A DNA stretch of 64,000 nt from CAWFPR01 sp963817635 (GTDB taxonomy: Bacteria; Acidobacteriota; Vicinamibacteria; Vicinamibacterales; 2-12-FULL-66-21). Made by a program: the position numbers and the translations under genes. The stretch is from assembly GCA_963817635.1 (NCBI GenBank), contig CAWFPR010000016.1, positions 186,001-250,000 of the forward strand, in the 5' to 3' direction. Below the pieces are notes generated by a model that saw only the letters and a list, made by a program, of their open reading frames with translations, did not search any database and was not told the DNA's origin. Shown in pieces: positions 9,143 to 17,756 of this stretch (position 1 is its first letter; each line of letters starts with the position of its first letter).

Positions 9143-10464
9143 GCCTCCAGCACGCAGTCGTCGTCGGGCCACGTCACGCACGGCAGGATGAAGCCGGCCT
9201 CGCGGTCAGCCGGATCGAGGACGTCGGACCGGCAGTCCGCCCGGCCGCTCTTCAGGCGGGTTCGACACGACTGGCACACGCCCGCACGGCACGACGACAC
9301 GATGTCCACACCTTCCGCCTCGGCGGTCTCGAGCAGCGTCTGCGAGGTCGGCGCGGAGGCCGACCGTCCACTCGCCTCGAACGTCACCTGCACGGCGCGT
9401 GCGGCCGGCGCCGGGCCCGGCACCGCCGCGGCCGCGTTGACCTGCGAGGCCGCCACGGCCGTGTCGAACTGCTCGTAGCGCACCTGGGCGGCGGGAACCC
9501 CGAGGGCGGTGAGGGTCGCCCGCATCTCCTCAATCATCGGCGTCGGGCCGCACAAGCAGAACACTGTGTGCGCCGGGGACGCGACGTACTGACCGAGCAG
9601 CTGCGCGTCGATCCGGCCCGTCCGGAAGCGGGCGGACGCTACGGGTCGGGTCAGCGTGATCGCGACGCGCACCTGCGGGTGACGTTCGGCAAAGACCGCC
9701 AGTTCGCTCCGGAACGCGACGTCGTGTTCCGTGCGGGCGGAGTACAGCAGCGTCACGGGCCGGGACGGATCGAGCGCAACCGCGTGGCGCATCATCGAAA
9801 GCAGCGGCGTGATGCCGATCCCGCCCGCGATGAGCGCGAGCGGACGATCGTCGCCGGCGGGATACACGAACTGCCCGGCCGGACGCATGATCGTGAGCGA
9901 CGAGCCGGCCCGCAGGGTCGCGTGCAGGGTGCCCGATACGAGTCCCTGCCGGTGTACGGAGATCTCGAGGTAGCCGCGTGTGTGGGGAGCCGAACTGATT
10001 GAGTAGCAGCGCACGTGGGGCTTGCCGTCCACGAGCACCCGCACGGCGAGAAACTGGCCGGGGAGAAAATCGAAGCCATCCGGCCGCGCGAGCCGCAGCG
10101 TCTTGATGTCGGACGCTTCGTCGAGCACGGCCAGGACGGAGGCCGATACCGTCGCAGCCGGGCGCGCGGGAGGTGAGACCGCAGCGGGCTGGACGGCAGC
10201 GCGGGCCCCGCCCGGTGGCGCCCCCGGGCGCCCCACAGGCGGCGCGAACAGCTCGCACGCGACGAACCACGCCAGGTGCAGCCCGGCGCCGGCGGCCAGG
10301 GCGAGCGACGTCGTCCAGACCCACGGAAGTGCAATGAACAGGAACGACGGTCCGACGAACGGACTGACGAGTGGACGCCCCGCGGCGCGATGCCGGCGCA
10401 GACTGGCCAGTGCGAGATGCAAGGCCGTAACAGCCGCGGATGCGGTAGTGGTGTCAGTCAGCAC
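9139..10464 (-). CDS. Membrane-anchored FAD/NAD(P) oxidoreductase with C-terminal 2Fe-2S ferredoxin domain
   Basis: Electron-entry gene of the operon, about 441 residues. Two N-terminal hydrophobic segments (PFVGPSFLFIALPWVWTTSL and ALAAGAGLHLAWFVACELF) are followed by a ferredoxin-reductase module. The FAD motif is RCYSISSAP and the NAD(P) motif is GGIGITPLLSMMRHA, with CGPTPMIEEM near the nucleotide-binding end. A plant-type 2Fe-2S domain closes the protein: CRAGVCQSC plus the distant Cys in FILPCV. The family moves electrons between NAD(P)H and a one-electron partner through FAD and 2Fe-2S. GTG at 10464 is the best start I see; the frame is open further upstream but that part looks non-coding. 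A translated N-terminal anchor fused to this module is unusual. Confidence 0.75.
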   Translation of the reverse strand: MLTDTTTASAAVTALHLALASLRRHRAAGRPLVSPFVGPSFLFIALPWVWTTSLALAAGAGLHLAWFVACELFAPPVGRPGAPPGGARAAVQPAAVSPPARPAATVSASVLAVLDEASDIKTLRLARPDGFDFLPGQFLAVRVLVDGKPHVRCYSISSAPHTRGYLEISVHRQGLVSGTLHATLRAGSSLTIMRPAGQFVYPAGDDRPLALIAGGIGITPLLSMMRHAVALDPSRPVTLLYSARTEHDVAFRSELAVFAERHPQVRVAITLTRPVASARFRTGRIDAQLLGQYVASPAHTVFCLCGPTPMIEEMRATLTALGVPAAQVRYEQFDTAVAASQVNAAAAVPGPAPAARAVQVTFEASGRSASAPTSQTLLETAEAEGVDIVSSCRAGVCQSCRTRLKSGRADCRSDVLDPADREAGFILPCVTWPDDDCVLEA

Positions 10465-10817
10465 GTTGGTCTCGAGACGTTGCGCGCCCGAGAGCAAGGT
10501 GCGTTCCGAGAACTCGTCCGATCGACGGACCACGACGAGCTGCAGTCGCGGATACCTCAGGAATCCGGGGGGTTTTTCGCCGCGCAACCGCCCGCGCCCA
10601 AGCGCGGACGCGCACGCGCCTCGCCATATCTCTTCGGTGTGGGCGTCTGAAATAACATCGCGGCCGGCTATATTTACATCCTTGCGCCGCGCTACCAGTG
10701 CAAAATTTACTGAAGGAAAAATCGCCAAACGCGCGCGTGACCGCGCAGTGGAAACCCGGACCCCATGTGGGAGGTCTTCGAGCGGGGCCTCTCGGCAACT
10801 GGGCAGCCCCTCGGGCG
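10465..10817. other. Divergent intergenic region between the electron-transfer operon and an ABC exporter
   Basis: About 350 bases with no gene I can support. The stretch 10648-10735 is clearly richer in A/T than its surroundings and contains TATATTTACA (near 10670) and AAAATTTACTGAAGGAAAAAT. It probably holds both divergent promoters, but no -35/-10 pair is clear enough to name. Confidence 0.4.
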
Positions 10818-11741
10818 ATGACGGACTCCATTCGCACTGAATCGCTGACGAAGTACTACGGTGCGGTGGTCGGCATCGAGACGCTCGACCTGCGCGTGCT
10901 GGCCGGTGAGGTGTACGGATTCCTCGGGCCGAACGGATCGGGCAAGACGACGACGATCCGTCTGCTGCTCGACCTGCTGCGGCCGACGCGCGGGCGCGCG
11001 CTGATCGACGGCCGCGACGCACGCACGGAGAGTCTGGCGTCGCGCGCCGGAATCGGCTACCTCCCGGCGGAGATGCCGCTCTATCCGGACATGAGCGGCC
11101 GCGGCTTTCTCGACTTCCTGGCCGCGCTGCAGAAAGACCCCGTCGAGCCTGACTTGCGGCAGCGGCTCCTTGCCCGGTTCGGAATTGGCGAGGTGGATCT
11201 GCGGCGGCGGCTCGGTGACCTGTCGCACGGCATGAAGCGCAAGTTCGGGATCATCCAGGCGCTGATGGGCCGGCCCCGGCTGCTGATCCTCGACGAGCCC
11301 ACCTCGGGGCTCGATCCGTTGATGATCGAGGCGTTCGCCGAAACCATCTCCGAACTGAAGCGCGAAGGCAGGACAACAGTGTTCCTGTCATCGCACGTGC
11401 TCTCCGAAGTCGAGCGCCTGTGCGACCGGATCGGCATCATCAGGCGCGGCCGCCTCGTGCGCGAGACTTCGCTGGCGGAGCTGCGGCGCGACATGCCGCG
11501 CCGCGTGCGGATCACGTTTGCCGGCGCGGCGCCGCCGCTGCCCGTCGGCCTGGGGCCCCGCTCGACGGGGGCATCGCCCGAGCGTCAGGCGATGGGCCCG
11601 GACAACACCTGGAACCTCGACTGGCGCGGCCCGCTCGGCGACCTGCTCGCGACGATCGACCCGGGCACCATCGCCGACATCGAGATCGAGCCTTTCAAGC
11701 TCGAGGACTACGTGCTCGGCGTCTACTCGGAGGACGCATGA
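10818..11741 (+). CDS. ABC transporter ATP-binding protein
   Basis: ATPase subunit of an ABC-2-type exporter, 307 residues. Walker A is GPNGSGKTTT, the signature is LSHGMKRK, Walker B is LLILDEPTSGLD, and the switch His is in LSSHVLSEVE. The C-terminal part holds an odd Gly/Pro-rich insertion (GPRSTGASPERQAMGPDN) encoded by palindromic DNA at about 11552-11598, which looks like an inserted repeat. ATG 10818 gives the canonical N-terminus SIRTESLTKYYGAVVGIE. The stop overlaps the permease start (ATGA at 11738-11741), so the two are translated as a pair. Substrate unknown. Confidence 0.9.
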   Translation: MTDSIRTESLTKYYGAVVGIETLDLRVLAGEVYGFLGPNGSGKTTTIRLLLDLLRPTRGRALIDGRDARTESLASRAGIGYLPAEMPLYPDMSGRGFLDFLAALQKDPVEPDLRQRLLARFGIGEVDLRRRLGDLSHGMKRKFGIIQALMGRPRLLILDEPTSGLDPLMIEAFAETISELKREGRTTVFLSSHVLSEVERLCDRIGIIRRGRLVRETSLAELRRDMPRRVRITFAGAAPPLPVGLGPRSTGASPERQAMGPDNTWNLDWRGPLGDLLATIDPGTIADIEIEPFKLEDYVLGVYSEDA

Positions 11742-12541
11742 TGCTCGCGCGGCTCGTCGGCCGGACGGCCGGTCGGCACAAGGGACTGCTGGCCGGCATG
11801 GCGGCGGTGCTCGCCGGATTCCAGGTGATGCTCGTCGCGGTTGGCGCGAACCTCCAGCGCGAAGGGCTCTTCAGTCAGCTCGCCGCGGTGATTCCATCCA
11901 GTTTCCAGGCGGCGCTCGGCGGAAGCCTGATTGCGTCGTTCGGCGGGCTGGTTGCGTTCGGCCTCTTTCACCCGGTGGTGGTGCTGGCGCTGGCGGTGGC
12001 TGCCGCGCATCTGGCGGGAGAGCTGGCGGGGGACGTCGAGGAGGGCCTCGTCGAATCTGATCGCCGCGCGCCCCGTGCCGCGGGGCATTCTGGTCTTGCG
12101 GTCCGCGATCGCCGCCGCGGCCGCGACGGCCGCCATCGTCGTCCTGATGCTCGCCGCCAACCGCGCCGCGACGCTGCTCGGCACGCCATCAGGCACCGAC
12201 AGACCGGCGTTCGGGCCGATGGTTGCGCTGGGCGGCAACCTGCTCGCCGTCACCTGGTGCTGTGGAGCGATCGGGCTGGCCATCGCGGCGTTGGCGCGGA
12301 GGCGCGCGACGGCGACGGGCACGGCTGCGCTCATCTTCGTGACGCTGTATCTCGTGAACTTCGCCGCCGCCTGGTGGTCGCCCTTGCGTCCCGCCGCCCG
12401 GCTCGCGCCCTTCCACTACTTCGATGCCATGCCGGTTCTGCTCGGCGCGCACGACCCCACAGGGGACATGCTGCGCCTCCTGGCGGCAACCGTGGCGTTC
12501 GTTCTGTGCGGCTGGTGGCGTATCGACGGCGCGACCTGTGA
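11738..12541 (+). CDS. ABC-2 type permease (frameshifted)
   Basis: Membrane partner of the preceding ATPase, about 267 residues. Hydrophobic segments include GLLAGMAAVLAGFQVMLVAV, LIASFGGLVAFGLF, VVVLALAVAAAHLAGEL, AIAAAAATAAIVVLMLAAN, ALIFVTLYLVNFAAAWW and LLAATVAFVLCGWW. The frame shifts near 12045 (between GDVEEGLV and NLIAARPVPRG) and again near 12520. The second shift restores a C-terminus reading YRRRDL, a common end in this permease group. Its stop is about 50 bases from the convergent htrA stop. Confidence 0.75.
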   Translation: MMLARLVGRTAGRHKGLLAGMAAVLAGFQVMLVAVGANLQREGLFSQLAAVIPSSFQAALGGSLIASFGGLVAFGLFHPVVVLALAVAAAHLAGELAGDVEEGLVESDRRAPRAAGHSGLAVRDRRRGRDGRHRRPDARRQPRRDAARHAIRHRQTGVRADGCAGRQPARRHLVLWSDRAGHRGVGAEARDGDGHGCAHLRDAVSRELRRRLVVALASRRPARALPLLRCHAGSARRARPHRGHAAPPGGNRGVRSVRLVAYRRRDL

Positions 12542-12592
12542 GAGGGTCGTGGCCCGATCGCCTGCCCACGGCGTCAGGACGGGCCGGCGGCA

Positions 12593-14001
12593 TCAACGCT
12601 CGACGCGGAACGCCACGTACCAGAAGCGTCGAGTCCCGTTCGACCTGCAGCACCGTCGCTTCGCCAGGTTGCAGGGCCGCGACCGCCGCCTGCAGGGCCT
12701 CGACGCTGGCGATCGGCTTGTTGTTGAGCGCGTAAATCACGTCGCCCGCCTCGCGCGGTCCCTGCTGCGAGAATGGCACCCCGGCGGTCACGCGGGCGAT
12801 CACGGCGCCGCGGTCGTGACGAAGTTCGGGCAGCAGTTGCGCGACGGTCGGAGACAGATCGATGGCCACGATCCCGAGCGGCCGGATCGGCTGCTGCCGG
12901 CCGATCAGGTCTTCGAGCCGCGCCGCAGCGCGGTCGCGCTCCCGGACCGGCACGCGCACAGTGAGCGTCCGTTCGCCGCGGCGCACCTGCACCGCCACCT
13001 GCTCACCGGCTCCGCGGGTGTAGATGTTGATGCGAAACTGCCGGCCGTTCTCCATCGGCTTGCCGTCGAGCGTCAGCACCACGTCTCCCGGCTGGAGACC
13101 TGCCCTCGCGGCAGCGCCGCCCGACGTCACATCGGAGAGCACGACTCCGGCGTCGGGCTCGAGCCCGAGCGCTTCGGCCATCAGCGGTGTCACGGTCTGG
13201 GCGTTGACCCCGATGGCGCCTCGGCTCACGCGTCCGGTCTTCCTGATCTGCGTGAACACGTTGCGCACGATGTTGCTCGGCGCTGCGAAGCCAATTCCCT
13301 CACTCCCGCCAGACTGCGTGTAGATCAGCGTGTTCACACCGACCAGCCGGCCTTCGGTGTCCACCAGCGCGCCGCCGCTGTTACCCGGGTTGATGGTGGC
13401 GTCGGTCTGGATGTAGATCATCGGGTCATCGGGCGTCAGCTGGCGCGCGACCGCGCTCACGACACCCATCGTGACCGATGTCTGGAGCCCCAGGGGACTG
13501 CCGAACGCAAGCACGATCTGGCCCGCACGCAACGTGTCCGAGTCGCCGAACGGCAGCACCGGCAGTCCGGACGCCTCCACCTTGATGACCGCGATGTCGG
13601 TTTCATGATCGACGGCGACCACCTGGGCGCCGACCGTGCGGCCGCGACGTCTGAGGATCGATCGGCCCTGGACGCCGGCCGGCTCGGACGGCAACTCGAC
13701 CTCAATTCGCGTCGCGTTCTCGACCACGTGGGCGTTGGTCACGATGTAGCCACCGGCGTCCACGATGACGCCCGAGCCGCTGCTCTGCTCGAGCATCGGC
13801 TCCCCCGTCGTCGCCCGGTCCTCGTCGTCCGGCGGGGTATACGCGGTGACGAAGATCTGCACCACGGACGGGCTGACCCGGGCGGACAGAATCCTGCAGG
13901 GAGCGGGAGAGATCCGAGAGCCCCGTCGCGGCGGCCGTCTGCGCGTGCGACGGCGGCGCGAGGGCGACGGAGAGAAGCACGGCGGCAAGCAGCGAGCGCA
14001 T
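12593..14001 (-). CDS. HtrA/DegP-like periplasmic serine protease with PDZ domains (frameshifted)
   Basis: Secreted trypsin-like protease and chaperone of the envelope stress system. A signal peptide (MRSLLAAVLLSVALAPPSHAQ) precedes the protease domain with catalytic His in VTNAHVVEN, Asp in HETDIAVIKV and Ser in NPGNSGGALV. Two PDZ domains follow; the first has AARAGLQPGDVVLTLDG, the second GVPFSQQGPREAGDVIYALN. Frame breaks occur near 13885 (between LQDSV and ARVSPSVVQIF) and near 12628, where the alternative frame gives FWYVAFRVER and a stop. About 469 residues, as expected for HtrA with two PDZ domains. Confidence 0.85.
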
Positions 14002-14010
14002 GGGGACAGG

Positions 14011-14016
14011 ATCGTA
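14011..14016 (-). promoter_or_regulatory. Putative -10 box of the htrA-like gene
   Basis: On the minus strand TACGAT is followed by nine bases and the ATG at 14001, with no ribosome-binding purine run between. The spacing predicts a near-leaderless transcript, as for moaA. Confidence 0.3.
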
Positions 14017-14132
14017 GCACCGAGTCCGGCCCGAGGCGACAGAGGCCTGCCGAGGCCCGGCGCGGCGACCGGCCCGGCGGCGCGCCGGCCCGCCGCGGCT
14101 CGGCGGATCACGCCGTTCGTCCCGCGGTGCGC

Positions 14133-14138
14133 TACAAT
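14133..14138 (+). promoter_or_regulatory. Putative -10 box of the BNR-protein gene
   Basis: TACAAT lies 23 bases before the ATG at 14162, which also has a GGAGGA ribosome-binding site directly upstream. The same TACAAT hexamer precedes the S9 gene at 26493 and the sugar dehydrogenase gene at 61655. Confidence 0.4.
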
Positions 14139-14161
14139 GCGCCTCGACTTCAGCGGAGGAC

Positions 14162-17100
14162 ATGATGCGACATACAGGTGTGCGATTCGGGCTGGCCTTG
14201 TTGACCGCGGTCTCGCTCGGCGCGACCGTGTCGGCACAGCGTGGAGGGCCGGCCGGCCCCCAGCGGACAACCACGCCCGAGCCGCTGAAGTTCCGATACA
14301 TGGGCCCGGCGCCCGCTGGACGCATCGCCTCGGTGGCCGGGGTGCCGGGAGATGCGAAGACCTACTACCTGGGCTCGGCTTCCGGCGGTGTGTGGAAGTC
14401 GAGCGACGGCGGTCAGACGTACGCGCCGATTTTCGACGGCCAGGAAGCCGCCGCCATCGGGTCGATCGCGGTCGCTGACTCCGATCCGAACATCGTCTGG
14501 GTCGGAACCGGTGAGCCGTGGGTGATTCGATACAGCGACGTCATCGGCGACGGCGTCTACAAATCGGTGGATGCCGGCAAGACCTGGCAGCACATGGGGC
14601 TGCCCCGATCCGGGCGTATTTCGAGGGTCCTCATCCATCCGACCGACCCGAAGATCGTGTACGTCTGCACGCAGGGGTTCCTCACCGGTCCCCAGGAAGA
14701 GCGTGGCGTGTACAAGACGACCGACGCGGGCGCCAGCTGGCAGCGCGTCCTGTTCGTGGATCCGAACACGAGCTGCTCCGGCCTCGCGCTCGACAGGAAC
14801 GACCCGAACACACTGATTGCCGGCACCTGGCAGGTCGAGCAGCACACCTGGGCACAGCTCAGCGGCGGGCCCGGAAGCGGCGTGTATATCACGCACGACG
14901 GCGGCGCGAAGTGGACGAAAGTCACCAACGGCATGCCGAAGTCCCCGGTCGGGAAGATCGACGTGGCGATTGCGCCGTCGAACTCGAAACGCATGTACGC
15001 GCTGATCCAGACCGCCGACCAGGGCTCGGTGTGGCGCTCGGACGACGGCGGCATGACGTGGAAGGTCGTGAGCTGGGATCGCTCGCTCATCGGGCGCGCC
15101 GGCTACTACATACGGATGATGGTCAACCCCCAGAACGCAGACGACGTGTTCGTCATGAGCAGCAGCATGCACCGCTCGACCGACGGCGGGGCGACCTTCT
15201 CGGGCAACGGCGGCGTCGATCCGTTCCAGGGGCAGGCGCGGTGCGGCGACTGCCATGACGTGTGGATCGACCCGAAGGACCCGGCGCGCTACGTGGTCGT
15301 GGACGACGGCGGCGGGAGCGTCAACACGCCGCAAGGCCCGCTCCAGATTCGGATCCCGAACGGACAGATGTACCACGTGCATGTGGACAACCGGGTGCCC
15401 TACTGGATCTACAGCAACCGGCAGGACGACGGCACGATGCGCGGTCCGAGCACGACATCCGAGCAGACCGGACGCGGCGTGCTGCCGCCGGACAGCACCA
15501 TGCCGCAGCGGCCGGCCGGCCGCGGTGGACGCGGCGGCTTCGGGCGCGGGGGTGGTGCGCCACAGCTCGAATGGGAGCCGAACATCGGCGGCTGCGAATC
15601 CGGGTTCACGATCCCCGACCCCGTCGATCCGAACATCGTGTACGCGTCCTGCTACGGCAACAAGGTCACGCGCTGGGATGCGCGCACGGGGACCGCGCGT
15701 TCGATCGAGCCGTGGATGATTACGCTCGACTCCCCGCCCAACGAGGCGAAGTACCGGTGCCACTGGACGGCGCCGATGGCGATCGATCCGTTCGACCACA
15801 ACACCGTGCTCTATGGCTGCCAGGTGATTCTCAAGACGACCAACGGCGGCCAGTCGTGGAGCGAGGCGAGCCCGGATCTGTCCACGAAGGATCCGTCGAA
15901 GGTTGTCTCGAACGGCGGGATCGTCGGCGACAACCTCGGACAGTACAACGGCGAAGTCGTCTGGGATATCGAGTACTCGAAGATCCAGAAGGGACTGATC
16001 TGGGCCGGCACCAACGACGGCAAGTTCTGGTACACCCGGGATGGCGGCGCCAACTGGGTCGACGTCAGCGGGAACTTCAAGGACCTCCCGGCGTGGGGCA
16101 CGTTCACGCAGATCTGGCCGTCCACGTTCGACCCCGGAACGGTCTACACCGCAGTGTCGCTGCACCTGATGGACGATCGGAAGCCCTACATCTACAAGTC
16201 CACGGACTACGGCGCCACGTGGACGAAGATCACCGGCAACATTCCGGCAGACAACCCGCTGGACTACATCCTGTCCTTCTCCGGCAATCCCAACAGGAAG
16301 GGGATGCTGTTCGCCGGGAGCGCCCACGCCTTCTACTACTCGATGGACGACGGCGCGACCTGGACGCGGTTCAAGGACGGCCTGCCGCCGGCCCCGGTGA
16401 GCTGGATCACCGTGGAGCCGAGATTCCACGACGTCGCGGTGTCCACCTACGGGCGCGGACTGTTCATCCTGCCGAACATCACGCTGCTGGAGCAGACCGG
16501 GCAGACCGCTCCGCAGATCACGACCGCGAAGGTCTTCGAACCGGCCGCGATCGTGCGCCAGGCCAGGAGCGCCTTCACGCAGTTCGGGCGTCCGCACTTC
16601 ACGCTGTTCGTGCCGGCAGAGCCACCTGCGCCCATCAGGGTCGAGATTCTCGACGGTGGCGGCCGCGTCATGCGCACGGAGGACGTGGTCGGGCACCAGG
16701 GCTGGAACGGCATTGACTGGGATCTCCGCTACGACGGCCCGACGCTGGTCGCGCTGAAGACGACGCCGCCGGAGAACCCGCGCATCTGGGACGAGCCGCG
16801 GTTCCAGGGAACCGACACGCGCCGGATCACCCACTGGGGCATCACGCCGCAGACCGGGATCCCGATGGCGGCGCCGGGCAAGTACCAGGCGAAGTTCACG
16901 GTCAACGGGCAGACGCTGACCCAGAACTTCGAGGTCATCAAGGACCCGGCGATCTCCGCCTCCACCGACGATCTGACGGCCTCCACCGCGACCCAGGTCC
17001 GGATCCGCGACGACATCACGGCGACCTCGCACATGGTGAACACGATGGAAGTCTGGCGAAAGCAGATCGAGGATCAGGCGAAGGCCAATGCCTCGAAGCC

Positions 17101-17452
17101 GGCCGTCGCCAAGGCGCTCGCGACGCTGAACGGCCAGATCCTCGACGTCGAGATGAAGCTCGTGTCGCGCTCCGAGATGCTGAGCGACGACAAGTATTTC
17201 CCGGAGGCCTACAAGGTCTACATGAACCTGATCTGGCTGAGTGGCGGCGTCGGCATGGGCGCCAGCGACGAGGCCGGCAGCATCGACTACCGCCCGACCG
17301 ACACGCAGATGCAGGTCCTGGACGTGATCGAGAAGGAACTCGCGGCGGCGAAGGCGGGCTTCGACGCGCTGGTCTCTACCACGCTGCCTGAGTTCAACAA
17401 GCGGATGGCCGGGAAGGTGCCGCCGATCGGGGGCGCGGGCGGCACGCGGTGA
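14162..17452 (+). CDS. Large secreted BNR/VPS10-like beta-propeller protein
   Basis: Exported protein of 1096 residues. Signal peptide (GLALLTAVSLGATVSAQ) then many Asp-box/BNR units of the form S-x-D-x-G-x-T-W, for example SSDGGQTY, SVDAGKTWQ, TTDAGASWQ, SDDGGMTW, TTNGGQSWS, TRDGGANW, STDYGATW and SMDDGATW. These predict one or two beta-propellers as in sialidases, GH74 enzymes and VPS10/sortilin. A Gly/Arg-rich loop (GRGGRGGFGRGGG) sits near residue 460. The last third is helical and ends VPPIGGAGGTR. Homologues are usually labelled glycosyl hydrolase, but I see no catalytic residues that prove it; binding of extracellular polymer or peptide is equally possible. Confidence 0.75.
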   Translation: MMRHTGVRFGLALLTAVSLGATVSAQRGGPAGPQRTTTPEPLKFRYMGPAPAGRIASVAGVPGDAKTYYLGSASGGVWKSSDGGQTYAPIFDGQEAAAIGSIAVADSDPNIVWVGTGEPWVIRYSDVIGDGVYKSVDAGKTWQHMGLPRSGRISRVLIHPTDPKIVYVCTQGFLTGPQEERGVYKTTDAGASWQRVLFVDPNTSCSGLALDRNDPNTLIAGTWQVEQHTWAQLSGGPGSGVYITHDGGAKWTKVTNGMPKSPVGKIDVAIAPSNSKRMYALIQTADQGSVWRSDDGGMTWKVVSWDRSLIGRAGYYIRMMVNPQNADDVFVMSSSMHRSTDGGATFSGNGGVDPFQGQARCGDCHDVWIDPKDPARYVVVDDGGGSVNTPQGPLQIRIPNGQMYHVHVDNRVPYWIYSNRQDDGTMRGPSTTSEQTGRGVLPPDSTMPQRPAGRGGRGGFGRGGGAPQLEWEPNIGGCESGFTIPDPVDPNIVYASCYGNKVTRWDARTGTARSIEPWMITLDSPPNEAKYRCHWTAPMAIDPFDHNTVLYGCQVILKTTNGGQSWSEASPDLSTKDPSKVVSNGGIVGDNLGQYNGEVVWDIEYSKIQKGLIWAGTNDGKFWYTRDGGANWVDVSGNFKDLPAWGTFTQIWPSTFDPGTVYTAVSLHLMDDRKPYIYKSTDYGATWTKITGNIPADNPLDYILSFSGNPNRKGMLFAGSAHAFYYSMDDGATWTRFKDGLPPAPVSWITVEPRFHDVAVSTYGRGLFILPNITLLEQTGQTAPQITTAKVFEPAAIVRQARSAFTQFGRPHFTLFVPAEPPAPIRVEILDGGGRVMRTEDVVGHQGWNGIDWDLRYDGPTLVALKTTPPENPRIWDEPRFQGTDTRRITHWGITPQTGIPMAAPGKYQAKFTVNGQTLTQNFEVIKDPAISASTDDLTASTATQVRIRDDITATSHMVNTMEVWRKQIEDQAKANASKPAVAKALATLNGQILDVEMKLVSRSEMLSDDKYFPEAYKVYMNLIWLSGGVGMGASDEAGSIDYRPTDTQMQVLDVIEKELAAAKAGFDALVSTTLPEFNKRMAGKVPPIGGAGGTR

Positions 17453-17756
17453 CGGGGGGCTTAGGGCTTCAGGCTTAGGGCTTAAGGCTTAAGGCTTAAG
17501 GCTTAAGGCTTGAGGCTAAACCTGAGCCCTGAACCCTGAGCCCTGAACCCTGAGCCCTGAGCCCTGAGCCCTGAGCCTTGAGCCCCAACCGGCGACATTG
17601 GGGTACCATTTAAGGAGATGCGTGGCGGACGGCCGACTGCCGGGCCGCGACGCATCACGGTACCTGTTAGGCCGACGGCCAGTGCGCGGGCCGGCGGCGT
17701 GTTCGGCGCACGGATGATCCGGCAGTTCGATTCATACAGCGCATGCAGGGAGAGTT
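17453..17756. other. Intergenic region holding a heptamer array and the upstream region of the dehydrogenase gene
   Basis: About 300 bases without a gene. The first 130 are the heptamer array described separately. The rest includes TTGGGGTACCATTTAAGGAGATG (17598-17620), the only A/T-rich patch and a candidate promoter. A GGGAGAG ribosome-binding site stands just before ATG 17757. Confidence 0.5.
17458..17583. repeat. Inverted double heptamer array (9 + 9 units)
   Basis: Eighteen contiguous 7-bp units in perfect phase. Units 1-9 (17458-17520) are GGCTTAA variants. Units 10-18 (17521-17583) are CCTGAGC variants, the reverse complement of GGCTCAG rotated. The two halves can fold on each other into a long imperfect hairpin. 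It follows a stop codon by five bases, so it may act as a transcriptional barrier. Confidence 0.9.

Noticed and set aside
10698..10817. Upstream extension of the ABC ATPase to 10698
   Set aside because: The added 40 residues are basic and not ABC-like; ATG 10818 gives the usual N-terminus.
14150..17032. 960-codon open frame on the minus strand opposite the BNR protein
   Set aside because: Low-complexity antisense translation; the plus strand has the signal peptide and regular Asp-box repeats.
17458..17583. Telomere-like repeats
   Set aside because: Heptamers containing GGCTTA look similar to plant telomere repeats, but the array is short, inverted halfway and lies between bacterial genes.
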